From UBA7239 sp964509075 (GTDB taxonomy: Bacteria; Pseudomonadota; Gammaproteobacteria; Pseudomonadales; UBA7239): 64,000 bases of DNA. The notes beneath the pieces were generated by a model. The model ran no database searches and was not told the DNA's origin. It saw only the letters and a list, made by a program, of their open reading frames with translations. A program made the position numbers and the translations under genes. Shown piece by piece: positions 1 to 7,896 of the stretch. The number at the start of each line of letters is the position of its first letter. Positions within the stretch are counted from its first letter, which is position 1. The stretch is from assembly GCA_964509075.1 (NCBI GenBank), contig CAZDWC010000002.1, positions 62,001-126,000 on the forward strand, in the 5' to 3' direction.

Positions 1-551
1 AGCGCAGCGCGAACACGCGACCAGTCAAACGCGGGGCCCGGATCGGTTTTCCGGCCCGGCGCAATATCCGCGTGACCGACAATGCTGTTCACGGTGATGG
101 CCGGGCAGAGCTGCATCAAGCGCCGGATCAGTTGCAGCAGCGACGCATACTGTGCCTCGGTGTAGGGGATGGTATCCGTGCCTTCCAGCTCGATACCGAT
201 GGAGAAATCATTGCAGTTATCGCGACCACACCACGCAGACACACCCGCGTGCCAGGCGCGAGCAGCGACAGGGAGGTACTGGGTCACCTCGCCCAGGCGA
301 CTGATGAAAAAGTGCGCGGAAACACGCAAACCGCGCAGATCAGCAAAGGCGGGATGGGCATCGCAATCCAGGGTGCCGGCAAAGAGCTGATCGACATAGC
401 CTCCGCCGAATTCACCGGGAGGCAAACTGATGTTGTGGATTACCAGCAGGCCGATGTCGATACCGTCCGGGCGTTCATTACAGTGCGGGGAGTGTTGATG
501 GCGCAGGCCTGGCAACAGCGCCTGCGACTGATCCTTTCCCGACAGCGACAT
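1..551 (-). CDS. ampD: 1,6-anhydro-N-acetylmuramyl-L-alanine amidase AmpD (3' end beyond window)
   Basis: AmpD is a cytoplasmic zinc amidase that removes the peptide from anhydromuropeptides during cell-wall recycling and thereby keeps AmpR-type beta-lactamase induction low. The 183 visible codons read as a typical amidase_2 domain. By alignment with the E. coli protein the expected zinc ligands are His39 (in VIHNIS), His160 (GHADIAPGRK) and Asp170 (KTDPGP), with Glu121 and Lys168 as catalytic residues. The ATG at 551 lies one base after the TGA of the DUF1631 gene, so the two are probably translationally coupled. Only the last few codons are missing at the window edge. Family identity is secure; the coupling is inferred from spacing. 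Confidence 0.93.
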   Translation of the reverse strand, partial: MSLSGKDQSQALLPGLRHQHSPHCNERPDGIDIGLLVIHNISLPPGEFGGGYVDQLFAGTLDCDAHPAFADLRGLRVSAHFFISRLGEVTQYLPVAARAWHAGVSAWCGRDNCNDFSIGIELEGTDTIPYTEAQYASLLQLIRRLMQLCPAITVNSIVGHADIAPGRKTDPGPAFDWSRVRAA

Positions 552-552
552 T

Positions 553-2331
553 TCAGGCTGCCAGCAGGGGTTTGCAGCCAGGCAGGACAGACAGGTTGCC
601 CTCGTAGAACTCCGCTTGCAGGCTGGCTGTGGCGCAACACATCAAGCCTGCGCTGTGTGCATCCAGCAAGACCGTACACAGGGGATCTGAAAACACGACT
701 GACCAATGACTGCCGTCGGCCTGCTGCAACCAGCAACCAACATCGAATGGCTGGTCGCCTGCCGACAGGGGTTGAGTAGCCGGCCACAGGCACATCGGCT
801 CTACGGATGGCCTGCCCTGCAACAGCGCCAGGTGCACACGCTCCAACCGGTCAAGCAAGGTGCTGTAGGTGCGGCGATCGCAGCCGATCTCGTCAAAACC
901 ACGCCGCAGGTTTTGCAACAGTGCGGGCACACGCTGCAGTAAGCCCTGGCCCAAATCGTGACCCGTGCCGGGCAGTACCGAAGCCAGCAGTTCATCGGCC
1001 ACTGACAGCGCCGACAGCCAGGCATCAGATGCCGTGCCCTCGCGCCAGTGGATACCAAGCAGTAGTGCGCTCCAATGTTCGATGAGGATATCCAGCACAA
1101 CCTGTGGCCAGTACTCCTGAGCTACCCGCTCGCGCAAGAGATTATTGATCTCTGCACGCACATCCATCACCTGCATCGACAGACGCGCATTGGCGACTAC
1201 CGCCGAGGTATCCTGCTGCACGCGCTTGCGCACCAGCAGCAGGTAATCCAGCAAATCGCACCAGGCAGACATCAGTGCAGCCGGCTGCTCGGTCAGTGCC
1301 ATCGCCAGCGCCATGGCCAGATCGCGACACTGCTCTGCCACCACACCGTCAATTCCCAGGCAATCCTGCCAGCCTGGCGCCAGACCCTGCATTTCCTCCA
1401 GTACGCGACGGGCAGGATGGGCACTGTCGGCAAAATTTTCCTCCAGAGCAGCATATAGCAGGGGCCCGGCCAGCAACGAAAGGAAGGTTCTGGCGACAGG
1501 CGGCAAGGCGCTGTCCTGTGCCAGCAGATCCGCCAGCCAGGGCAACAGCGCCGACTGGCGATGTGTAGCCGCAGTGGCCGCCACCCCGCGCCAATCCCCA
1601 ACCTGTGCCATACGGGCCAGCTCATGTGCCAGCAGCAATGTGCGTTCATGCAAGGCAGGCGGCACCACCAGCGCCTGGGCAGCGATAGAAGGTACAGCCC
1701 AGCGCTCCAGAGGCTCCCACCATTCGGGCAGGGCTTGCGGCACCACGCTGGCGACCAGTTCACCACGGCGCTGCAGTGAATTGAACACAGCGTTGAGCAT
1801 CAGGCGAGTTAATTGTGGCAACACGCCGAGGAAAGCCTGCGCCAGACCCTTACGGATACGCAGGGGTGCAGGTACATCCGACAGCAACAGGAAAAACAGA
1901 CGCGCAAGAGTATGCGGTGCCAATGGGCAGTCGAGCACGCTCCCCTCTGCCTGGCCCGCATGGCGAAACCACAACGCCGACAGGCGACCAATGCCTTCCG
2001 CCTGTTCACGGTAGAGTTCACTGACGACCTCATCAGCAGCACAAAGGTAGATGAAAGTACGGGCATGCAAGGCGCTTGCTGCACTGCCTATCAACCACGC
2101 CTGATCCGGCTGTTCACATCGCAGGAAGAGTTGGCGCATATAGCTGTCAATAAACATGCGACGGCTACGGCGCAACTCACAACACAGAGGTGTCTGTTCG
2201 CCGTCCTGCAGCAGCTGGTGCTCGAACTGCTCAAACGCCGTGCGCAGTTGCTCCAGCAAATGCACGCGAGCCACAGCAAACATGGTCTGCTGCGCAGTCT
2301 GGTTGCTGTCCGCTGCTGGTGGATACACCAT
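553..2331 (-). CDS. DUF1631 family protein
   Basis: A 592-residue protein without signal peptide or membrane segment, rich in Leu, Ala and Gln and likely all-helical. The C-terminal half (a WRxGxxSDAWLxALxxADELL stretch, then LLQRVPALLQNLRRGFDEIG and DRLERVHLALL) resembles DUF1631 proteins, which have no settled function and are sometimes mislabelled thymidine phosphorylase. It looks shorter than many family members, which often exceed 700 residues. It follows mlaA by 67 bp and directly precedes ampD. I see no catalytic motif. The family call is from pattern recognition and the function is unknown. Confidence 0.68.
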   Translation of the reverse strand: MVYPPAADSNQTAQQTMFAVARVHLLEQLRTAFEQFEHQLLQDGEQTPLCCELRRSRRMFIDSYMRQLFLRCEQPDQAWLIGSAASALHARTFIYLCAADEVVSELYREQAEGIGRLSALWFRHAGQAEGSVLDCPLAPHTLARLFFLLLSDVPAPLRIRKGLAQAFLGVLPQLTRLMLNAVFNSLQRRGELVASVVPQALPEWWEPLERWAVPSIAAQALVVPPALHERTLLLAHELARMAQVGDWRGVAATAATHRQSALLPWLADLLAQDSALPPVARTFLSLLAGPLLYAALEENFADSAHPARRVLEEMQGLAPGWQDCLGIDGVVAEQCRDLAMALAMALTEQPAALMSAWCDLLDYLLLVRKRVQQDTSAVVANARLSMQVMDVRAEINNLLRERVAQEYWPQVVLDILIEHWSALLLGIHWREGTASDAWLSALSVADELLASVLPGTGHDLGQGLLQRVPALLQNLRRGFDEIGCDRRTYSTLLDRLERVHLALLQGRPSVEPMCLWPATQPLSAGDQPFDVGCWLQQADGSHWSVVFSDPLCTVLLDAHSAGLMCCATASLQAEFYEGNLSVLPGCKPLLAA

Positions 2332-2398
2332 TGCGCTTAATCCCTGTCCGTGAAGTCACCCGTATCACGCGCAAGCATACGAAAAGATTGCCGCCACG

Positions 2399-3130
2399 TC
2401 ATTCCACCAGATCATCGATATCGATGTCATCCTGCTCGGCCTGTGGCGGCGTATCTCCCACCTGAGTGGCGCGTATCTGCAGCCAGCCATCGCGGGCATA
2501 ACTGTAAGGGTCGAGTGCCGCGCCCTTGATGGTGGTTTCCAATCCGAGCAGGCGCTCACGGGTGTTCACGGCTGATGCAGCGCCGGACAACGCGCGCGCA
2601 TCATCATGGGGATGCCCGTACAGCACATTGTTCTGGAAAGCCATGCCCGAAACCGTACCGGTACCGTCCCGCAAGGTAGAAGGTCCCATCAAGGGCATGA
2701 CAAAGTAACTGCTGTCTTTCCAGCCCCAACGGGCGAATGTGTCGCCAAAACCTGTCTGGCGGAAACGGCGCTGCTCTTCCCCTGTGACATCCAGAAATCC
2801 GAACAAACCTGCCGTACTGTTAAGAATGAAACGCGACAGATTGTAGAACGCTGCTTCACCCCGACCCTGCAGGGCGTAGTTGACCGAGCTCGAAGCGTCA
2901 CCCAGATTGCTGAAGAAATTGCGCACGCCCGTGCGCACCGGCTGCGGCGCTACCTGCCGATAACCCTTCGCTACCGGCTCCATCACATAGTGATCTGCCT
3001 TGTCATTGAACGTGAAGATGGCACGGTTCATCGGCTCCAGCGGATCGCGCGGGTTTGACGGCGTACTGGTACAAGCCGTCAGCAGCAGACAGGCAATCAA
3101 CAGACAGTGGCGGTGAGCTATGGAAATCAT
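2399..3130 (-). CDS. mlaA: Outer-membrane lipid asymmetry lipoprotein MlaA (VacJ)
   Basis: MlaA is the outer-membrane lipoprotein that removes mislocalised phospholipids from the outer leaflet and passes them to periplasmic MlaC. The 243-residue product begins with a lipoprotein signal ending in the lipobox LTAC (Cys20), followed by the family hallmark DPLEPMNRAIFTFND. The VRNFFSNLGD and DPYSYARDGW motifs are also typical. The ATG at 3130 has GGGAA seven bases upstream. It lies 27 bp after mlaB as the last mla gene; in many gammaproteobacteria mlaA is at a separate locus, so this arrangement completes the pathway in one block. Confidence 0.95.
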   Translation of the reverse strand: MISIAHRHCLLIACLLLTACTSTPSNPRDPLEPMNRAIFTFNDKADHYVMEPVAKGYRQVAPQPVRTGVRNFFSNLGDASSSVNYALQGRGEAAFYNLSRFILNSTAGLFGFLDVTGEEQRRFRQTGFGDTFARWGWKDSSYFVMPLMGPSTLRDGTGTVSGMAFQNNVLYGHPHDDARALSGAASAVNTRERLLGLETTIKGAALDPYSYARDGWLQIRATQVGDTPPQAEQDDIDIDDLVE

Positions 3131-3157
3131 GCGTTTTTCCCGAAAGGTTTCAGTCGA

Positions 3158-3460
3158 TCAACTTTCTGCCAGACAAGGCTCAATAAGAGTATCGATGCCG
3201 TATACGCGCGCGAGACCACGCATGCCCTCTGCCAGACCCGACAGCTGCAGGCGCCCGCCGGATTGCTGCAAACGGCGCATCAGTTCCAGTGTAGCCGCCA
3301 GCAGCAGGGAATCTGCCTGCAAGGCACTGACATCCAGCACCAGTACCGGTGGAGCTGAAGCATCCGCCAGAGCCAGCAACTGCGACAGCAAGCCTGCGCT
3401 GTCGCGCATATCCAGACTACCTTGCACACGGTAGTGACCGGCCGCCAATTGCTCCAGCAT
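3158..3460 (-). CDS. mlaB: STAS-domain subunit MlaB of the phospholipid ABC transporter
   Basis: A 100-residue STAS protein that binds the MlaF ATPase in the inner-membrane MlaFEDB complex and is needed for its activity. The sequence shows a STAS pattern: VQGSLDMRDS at the N-terminus, the VLVLDVSALQADSLLLA strand/helix core, and a C-terminal helix GLARVYGIDTLI. I chose ATG 3460 because GGGAG lies seven bases upstream; a TTG two codons earlier abuts that site. It sits between mlaC (17 bp away) and mlaA in a tight operon. Confidence 0.88.
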   Translation of the reverse strand: MLEQLAAGHYRVQGSLDMRDSAGLLSQLLALADASAPPVLVLDVSALQADSLLLAATLELMRRLQQSGGRLQLSGLAEGMRGLARVYGIDTLIEPCLAES

Positions 3461-3477
3461 CGTCAACTCCCGGCACT

Positions 3478-4116
3478 TCAGCTTTTGAGCGGTGCGGCGC
3501 TGACGCCCGCACTCTGTTCGGCCGGCGCGAGATTCTTGTTGCGCAACACCTGGATCAATCCTTCGATACCGCCCTTACTCACTTCATCGGTAAACTGGTT
3601 GCGATACACCGTCACCAGACTGGCGCCCTCAACAGACACATTGAAAACTTTCCAGCCTTCCGGCGTGTTGTAAAGCACGTAGTCAATCGCCACCGGCGCA
3701 CTGGCATTGGCCACCTGCACCTGCGACTTGACTGTCGCCTCCTTGCCTTCATTTTCCATCAGCACATCGGGTTTGATGGAAATTTTCGCGTCGCGATAGC
3801 GCAACATGGTGCTGAAATATGTGCGCGTCAGCAGCGTACGGAACTCATCCGTCAGCGCGGTTTTCTGGGCATCGGTGGCCTGTTTCCAGTTTTTGCCGAC
3901 AGCCAGTGCCGTCATGCGCGTGAAATCAAAACGCGGATACACCAGCTGCTGCACCTCACTGCGCACCGCCTCGGTATTGCTGCCGTTTTCCTTCTTCAGC
4001 ACGACGCGCACCTGCTCCGAGGTTTCCTGCACCAGAGCTGCCGGGCTCTGTTCAGCCCGCACCGAAATCGCCAGCAATGACAACACCAATCCCATCACCC
4101 AAACAAACTTGCTCAT
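3478..4116 (-). CDS. mlaC: Periplasmic phospholipid-binding protein MlaC
   Basis: A 212-residue periplasmic carrier that shuttles phospholipids between MlaA in the outer membrane and the MlaFEDB complex. A signal peptide is visible (MSKFVWVMGLVLSLLAISVRA), followed by the all-mature MlaC/Ttg2D fold with the conserved YPRFDFTRMTALAVGKNW region and the C-terminal YRNQFTDEV stretch. The ATG at 4116 has GGAG eight bases upstream. It is the fourth gene of the mlaFEDCBA order. Confidence 0.94.
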   Translation of the reverse strand: MSKFVWVMGLVLSLLAISVRAEQSPAALVQETSEQVRVVLKKENGSNTEAVRSEVQQLVYPRFDFTRMTALAVGKNWKQATDAQKTALTDEFRTLLTRTYFSTMLRYRDAKISIKPDVLMENEGKEATVKSQVQVANASAPVAIDYVLYNTPEGWKVFNVSVEGASLVTVYRNQFTDEVSKGGIEGLIQVLRNKNLAPAEQSAGVSAAPLKS

Positions 4117-4153
4117 GTATTGACTCCAGAACTTGTAACGGATATTTCCGCGA

Positions 4154-4624
4154 TCATTTTGACGACGCCGGCTTCTCTGCCAGCGTGGTCATGAACTTGC
4201 CGATGAGCTGCTCCAGCACCAGTGCTGATGATGTCAGCATGAAGCGATCACCTTCTTTCAACTCGGTTTCTTCACCGCCTTGCGTCAAGCCGATGTATTG
4301 CTCGCCGAGCAGACCGGCAGTCAGGATCTCGGCACTGGCGTCGCGACTGAAACGGTAGTGTGTGTTCATGGCGAGACTGACCTTGGCGCGGTAGTTCTGC
4401 GCATTGAGTTCAATAGCCGACACGCGCCCCACTACCACACCGGAAGCCTTTACCGGCGCCTTGACCTTGAGGCCACCGATATTGTCGAATTCAGCGTATA
4501 ACGTGTACGTGGCACCATTGCTGGACGTAGTGAGATTGGCCACCTTCAGCGACAGGAATGCCACCGACAGCAAACCTATCGCCACAAAGAGACCTACCCA
4601 CACATCTATTGTTGCCCGTTTCAT
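4154..4624 (-). CDS. mlaD: MCE-domain subunit MlaD of the phospholipid ABC transporter
   Basis: MlaD is anchored in the inner membrane by one N-terminal helix (about residues 9-28) and forms a periplasmic hexameric ring through its MCE domain (about residues 37-115). This 156-residue product has the conserved FDNIGGLKVKAPVKASGVVVGRV segment and GLLGEQYIGL. The start ATG at 4624 is preceded by GGGAGAG. It lies 17 bp after mlaE. Confidence 0.95.
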   Translation of the reverse strand: MKRATIDVWVGLFVAIGLLSVAFLSLKVANLTTSSNGATYTLYAEFDNIGGLKVKAPVKASGVVVGRVSAIELNAQNYRAKVSLAMNTHYRFSRDASAEILTAGLLGEQYIGLTQGGEETELKEGDRFMLTSSALVLEQLIGKFMTTLAEKPASSK

Positions 4625-4641
4625 TGCAACACTCTCCCACT

Positions 4642-5427
4642 TCAGAACATGAACGCAGTCAGTACAAAATCCATCGCCAGAATCACCAGCGCCGAAGTCA
4701 CCACCGTGCGCGTTGTAGCGGAAGAAACACCCGCCGCCGTCGCCTCCGCGTCATAACCTTCAAACACGGCAATCAGTGTGACTGCCACACCGAAAAAAAC
4801 ACTTTTGATCAATCCGTTCATCACATCATCGTGAAAATCCACAGCATTCTGCATCTGCGCCCAGTAAGAACCCTGGTCGAGGCCGATCAGCACCACGCCG
4901 ACGTAATAACCGCCGAGTATGCCCATGACATTGAACAGCGCGGTCAGCACGGGCAGTGACAGCACGCCCGCCCAGAAACGTGGCGCAATCACGCGCGCCA
5001 CCGGATTGACTGCCATCACCGCCATCGCATCCAGCTGTTCGGTGGCTTTCATCAAACCGATTTCTGCCGTCATCGCCGAACCGGAACGGCTGGCAAACAG
5101 CAGCGCAGCCAGCACCGGACCCAGCTCACGCAGCAGCGACAGCGCCACCAATGTGCCCAGCGCATCTGCCGAACCAAAACGCACCAGTGTGTTGTAACCC
5201 TGGAGGCCCAACACCATGCCGACGAACATGCCGGACACCATGATGATGATCAACGACAACACGCCGGCAAAGAAGATTTCACGTATCACCAGCTGCGGGC
5301 GCAACAACAGGGGACCGGAATGCGCGACGATGGCGAGCAGGAAACGACTGGCAAAACCCAGTTTCCACAAGGCATCGACAACCCAGGCACCGAGATTGCG
5401 CAGCGAATTCGTCATCGCCTCAAACAT
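4642..5427 (-). CDS. mlaE: Permease subunit MlaE of the phospholipid ABC transporter
   Basis: A 261-residue inner-membrane permease with several hydrophobic segments and the MlaE/Ttg2B signature region (FGSADALGTLVALSLLRELGPVLAALLFASRSGSA). I place the start at ATG 5427, which overlaps the mlaF stop by a few bases and gives the usual family length of about 260. A longer open frame reaching upstream to 5514 would overlap mlaF by about 95 bases and adds residues not seen in the family. An ATG at 5415 is a less likely alternative. Confidence 0.94.
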   Translation of the reverse strand: MFEAMTNSLRNLGAWVVDALWKLGFASRFLLAIVAHSGPLLLRPQLVIREIFFAGVLSLIIIMVSGMFVGMVLGLQGYNTLVRFGSADALGTLVALSLLRELGPVLAALLFASRSGSAMTAEIGLMKATEQLDAMAVMAVNPVARVIAPRFWAGVLSLPVLTALFNVMGILGGYYVGVVLIGLDQGSYWAQMQNAVDFHDDVMNGLIKSVFFGVAVTLIAVFEGYDAEATAAGVSSATTRTVVTSALVILAMDFVLTAFMF

Positions 5428-6235
5428 GCGCAGACCCCAGGCCAAAATCCTCAGCCACATCGCTGCTGGCTGGAAAGGCAAAACGCACCGGGCCGTCGGC
5501 CGCGCCATGCACAAACTGGTATACCCAGGGATCCTGTGAGCTCAGCACTTCCTGCGGCGTACCGGAAGCGATGATTTCACCTTCGGCCATGAAGTAGACG
5601 TAATCCGCCAATTCCAGCGAATGATGGATATCGTGCGTGACCATGATCGCCGTGGTGCCGAGGGCATCGTTCAGCTTTTTGATCAGGTGGGCGATTACAC
5701 CCAGCGAAATCGGATCCAGACCGGTGAACGGCTCATCGTACAGCATCAAGGCCGGATCCAGCGCAATTGCGCGCGCCAGTGCAATGCGGCGCGCCATGCC
5801 GCCAGACAGCTCCGCAGTTTTCATGTCCTGCGTGCCACGCAAACCGACTGCCGACAGTTTCATCATCACCAGATCGCGAATCACGCTTTCGGGCAGGTCA
5901 GTATTTTCGCGCAGCGGAAAGGCAACATTATCGAACACGGACAAATCGGTGAACAGCGCGCCGAACTGGAACAACATGCCCATGCGACGACGAAAGCGGA
6001 ACAGCTCGCGACTATTCATGCGATTGACATGTTCACCATCGACAATGACATCACCCTGCTGTGGGCGGTACTGGCCCGACAGCAGACGCAGCAGCGTGGT
6101 TTTGCCGCAGCCGCTGCCACCCATGATGGCAACCAGCTTGCCTCTGGGTATCGCCAGGTTGATGTTCTTCAGGATGGGCCGCTCGCCGTAGGCAAAGGCC
6201 ACATTCCGGATGTCAATAAAAGGCTGGTCAGCCAC
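5420..6235 (-). CDS. mlaF: ATP-binding subunit MlaF of the phospholipid ABC transporter
   Basis: A 271-residue ABC ATPase powering phospholipid transport by MlaFEDB. Walker A is GGSGCGKTT (residues 39-47), the signature is LSGGM (143-147), Walker B is LMLYDEP (163-169), and the switch His lies in MVTHD. The start is taken as GTG 6235 because AAGGGAA lies just upstream and the product then has family length. In-frame ATGs further upstream lack a good ribosome-binding site. It is the first gene of the mla set and follows the YgjP-like gene by 76 bp, room enough for a promoter. Confidence 0.95.
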   Translation of the reverse strand: MADQPFIDIRNVAFAYGERPILKNINLAIPRGKLVAIMGGSGCGKTTLLRLLSGQYRPQQGDVIVDGEHVNRMNSRELFRFRRRMGMLFQFGALFTDLSVFDNVAFPLRENTDLPESVIRDLVMMKLSAVGLRGTQDMKTAELSGGMARRIALARAIALDPALMLYDEPFTGLDPISLGVIAHLIKKLNDALGTTAIMVTHDIHHSLELADYVYFMAEGEIIASGTPQEVLSSQDPWVYQFVHGAADGPVRFAFPASSDVAEDFGLGSAHV

Positions 6236-6311
6236 GGTTTCCCTTTCACACGGGCAAAGAGCGCGCATTGTATAGGTTGCCGCCGCCTGCGCCAAACGCG
6301 CAAACCCCCTA

Positions 6312-7052
6312 TCAACCCACTCGCAACCGGTGTCCGTGCTCTTTCAGCCAGCGGCGACTCTGCTGCCAATGCTCACAATGTTCTGCCACCAGCGCCCAGA
6401 ACGCGAGCGAATGGTTCATGTGCTGCAAGTGGCAGGCCTCATGCACCACCAGATATTCCATCACCGGCACTGGCGCGAGCAATATAAGCGGATTGAAGAG
6501 GATATTGCCGCGACCACTGCAGCGCCCCCACAAGCTGCGCGTGTAACGCAACGTAAAACCACTGAGCTTGTGTGAAAGCGACATCTGCTCGATACGCTTT
6601 TCCGCCACCGGCAGCAGGCTTGCACGCGCCAGATCGGCAAGCCAGCGCAAAAACAACTTCTCGGCTTTTCGCGCATCCAGCGCCCTGCCCTCAATCCACA
6701 GCACACCCCCCTCGCGCACAACGGCAGCGCGCACTGCGGCGCGCCATTGCACATGCAGTGCATCGCCCATCACGACAATTTGTGAGCCGGATGCCACACA
6801 CAGGTGTTCCATGCTGCGACTTTGCAACTCTTCCAGTTTGCGCAAGATCCACGGCGTCTTCTCGACAACAAACGCATCAATATCGCGCTTTGCCGCGCGC
6901 AAAGGCGCCTTTACCTCGACACGGCCATCGTGCACATGGATGGCGATACTGCGCCGACGCGAACGCACCAGCGTGTACTCAAGTTCAGCAGGCTCCGCGA
7001 CGACAGGCGTGCGCAACGCTGCAAACAATGGCAACTGCAGGATATCGCGCAT
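6312..7052 (-). CDS. YgjP-like zinc metallopeptidase domain protein
   Basis: A 246-residue protein of the YgjP/DUF45 (M48-related, SprT-like) group. The C-terminal half carries the zinc motif HEACH (204-208) followed by HMNHSLAFW, whose His214 is the probable third ligand, and an upstream RSLWGRCSGRGNILFNP segment typical of the family. No signal peptide is visible, so it is probably cytoplasmic. It starts three bases after the SDR stop codon, so it is probably cotranscribed with the dehydrogenase genes. Substrates of this family are largely unknown. Confidence 0.87.
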   Translation of the reverse strand: MRDILQLPLFAALRTPVVAEPAELEYTLVRSRRRSIAIHVHDGRVEVKAPLRAAKRDIDAFVVEKTPWILRKLEELQSRSMEHLCVASGSQIVVMGDALHVQWRAAVRAAVVREGGVLWIEGRALDARKAEKLFLRWLADLARASLLPVAEKRIEQMSLSHKLSGFTLRYTRSLWGRCSGRGNILFNPLILLAPVPVMEYLVVHEACHLQHMNHSLAFWALVAEHCEHWQQSRRWLKEHGHRLRVG

Positions 7053-7055
7053 GTA

Positions 7056-7886
7056 TCAATGCGACTGCTTTTCCTTCATCACCTTGGCAAAGGCAATGCG
7101 GAACGGCGTGTGTATCCAGACCGGAAACAGGCGCTTCAGGATTTCAAACAGCCAGGCATCCGGGCCAATCAACACCCGCATGCGATTGGCTTTCACCGCT
7201 TTCACCACTTTGGCAGCCAGGTATTCCGGTGACTTGCCAAAGCGATCCACCAGTGCCGCCATTTTCTGCGTATCTTCATCCTTGCCGGACTTCACCATCG
7301 CCGCGTTGAGAATATTGGTGCGGATGGCACCAGGGTGAATGCTGGTTACACCGATATTGTGATACGCCAACTCCACACGCAGCGTCTCGCTGAACGCCTT
7401 TACCGCCGCCTTGGTCAGCGAATAGGCACTCTGGTTGGGAAAACCGAGAAAACCGGCCATGCTGGATGTATTGACGATGTGTGCCTCCTGCTGTTTTTTC
7501 AGGTACGGCAGGAAATAGTGACAGCCGTACAACACACCCCAAAGGTTGATGCCAAGCACGAAATCAAAGTCACTCAGCGTGTGATCTTCGAAACTTTTGT
7601 TGATGGTGACGCCGGCATTGTTGAACACGATGTGAATCGCACCGTGCTGCTGCTCGATTTCCGCAGGCAGCGCCGCCATGCGTTCGCGATCGGCAACGCT
7701 CGCGACATGCGTGCTCACACGCACAAATTTGCCGCTCAGCAGATTGACGGTTTCCTGCAAACCTTTTTCATTGATATCGCAGAGCGCGAGGTGGCAGCCC
7801 TCATCGGCAAAAGCTTGCGCCAACGCACGACCGATACCACTGCCGGCACCGGTAATCACACAGACTTTATCGCGCAAATTTTTCAT
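7056..7886 (-). CDS. Short-chain dehydrogenase/reductase (SDR)
   Basis: A classical SDR of 276 residues from ATG 7886, preceded by GAGG. The cofactor motif TGAGSGIG is at residues 12-19, the structural NNAG at 89-92, the catalytic Ser near 141-142, and the YSLTK pair Tyr155/Lys159. Asp37 after the second strand (CDIN) suggests NAD(H) rather than NADP(H), though this is a weak inference. The substrate cannot be deduced. It begins ten bases after the GMC oxidoreductase, so the pair may act in sequence on alcohols and aldehydes or ketones. Confidence 0.9.
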   Translation of the reverse strand: MKNLRDKVCVITGAGSGIGRALAQAFADEGCHLALCDINEKGLQETVNLLSGKFVRVSTHVASVADRERMAALPAEIEQQHGAIHIVFNNAGVTINKSFEDHTLSDFDFVLGINLWGVLYGCHYFLPYLKKQQEAHIVNTSSMAGFLGFPNQSAYSLTKAAVKAFSETLRVELAYHNIGVTSIHPGAIRTNILNAAMVKSGKDEDTQKMAALVDRFGKSPEYLAAKVVKAVKANRMRVLIGPDAWLFEILKRLFPVWIHTPFRIAFAKVMKEKQSH

Positions 7887-7896
7887 GTATGACGCC

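Noticed and set aside
5420..5514. Long N-terminal extension of MlaE within mlaF
   Set aside because: The extra 29 residues are a frame shadow of mlaF; ATG 5427 gives the family length and start.
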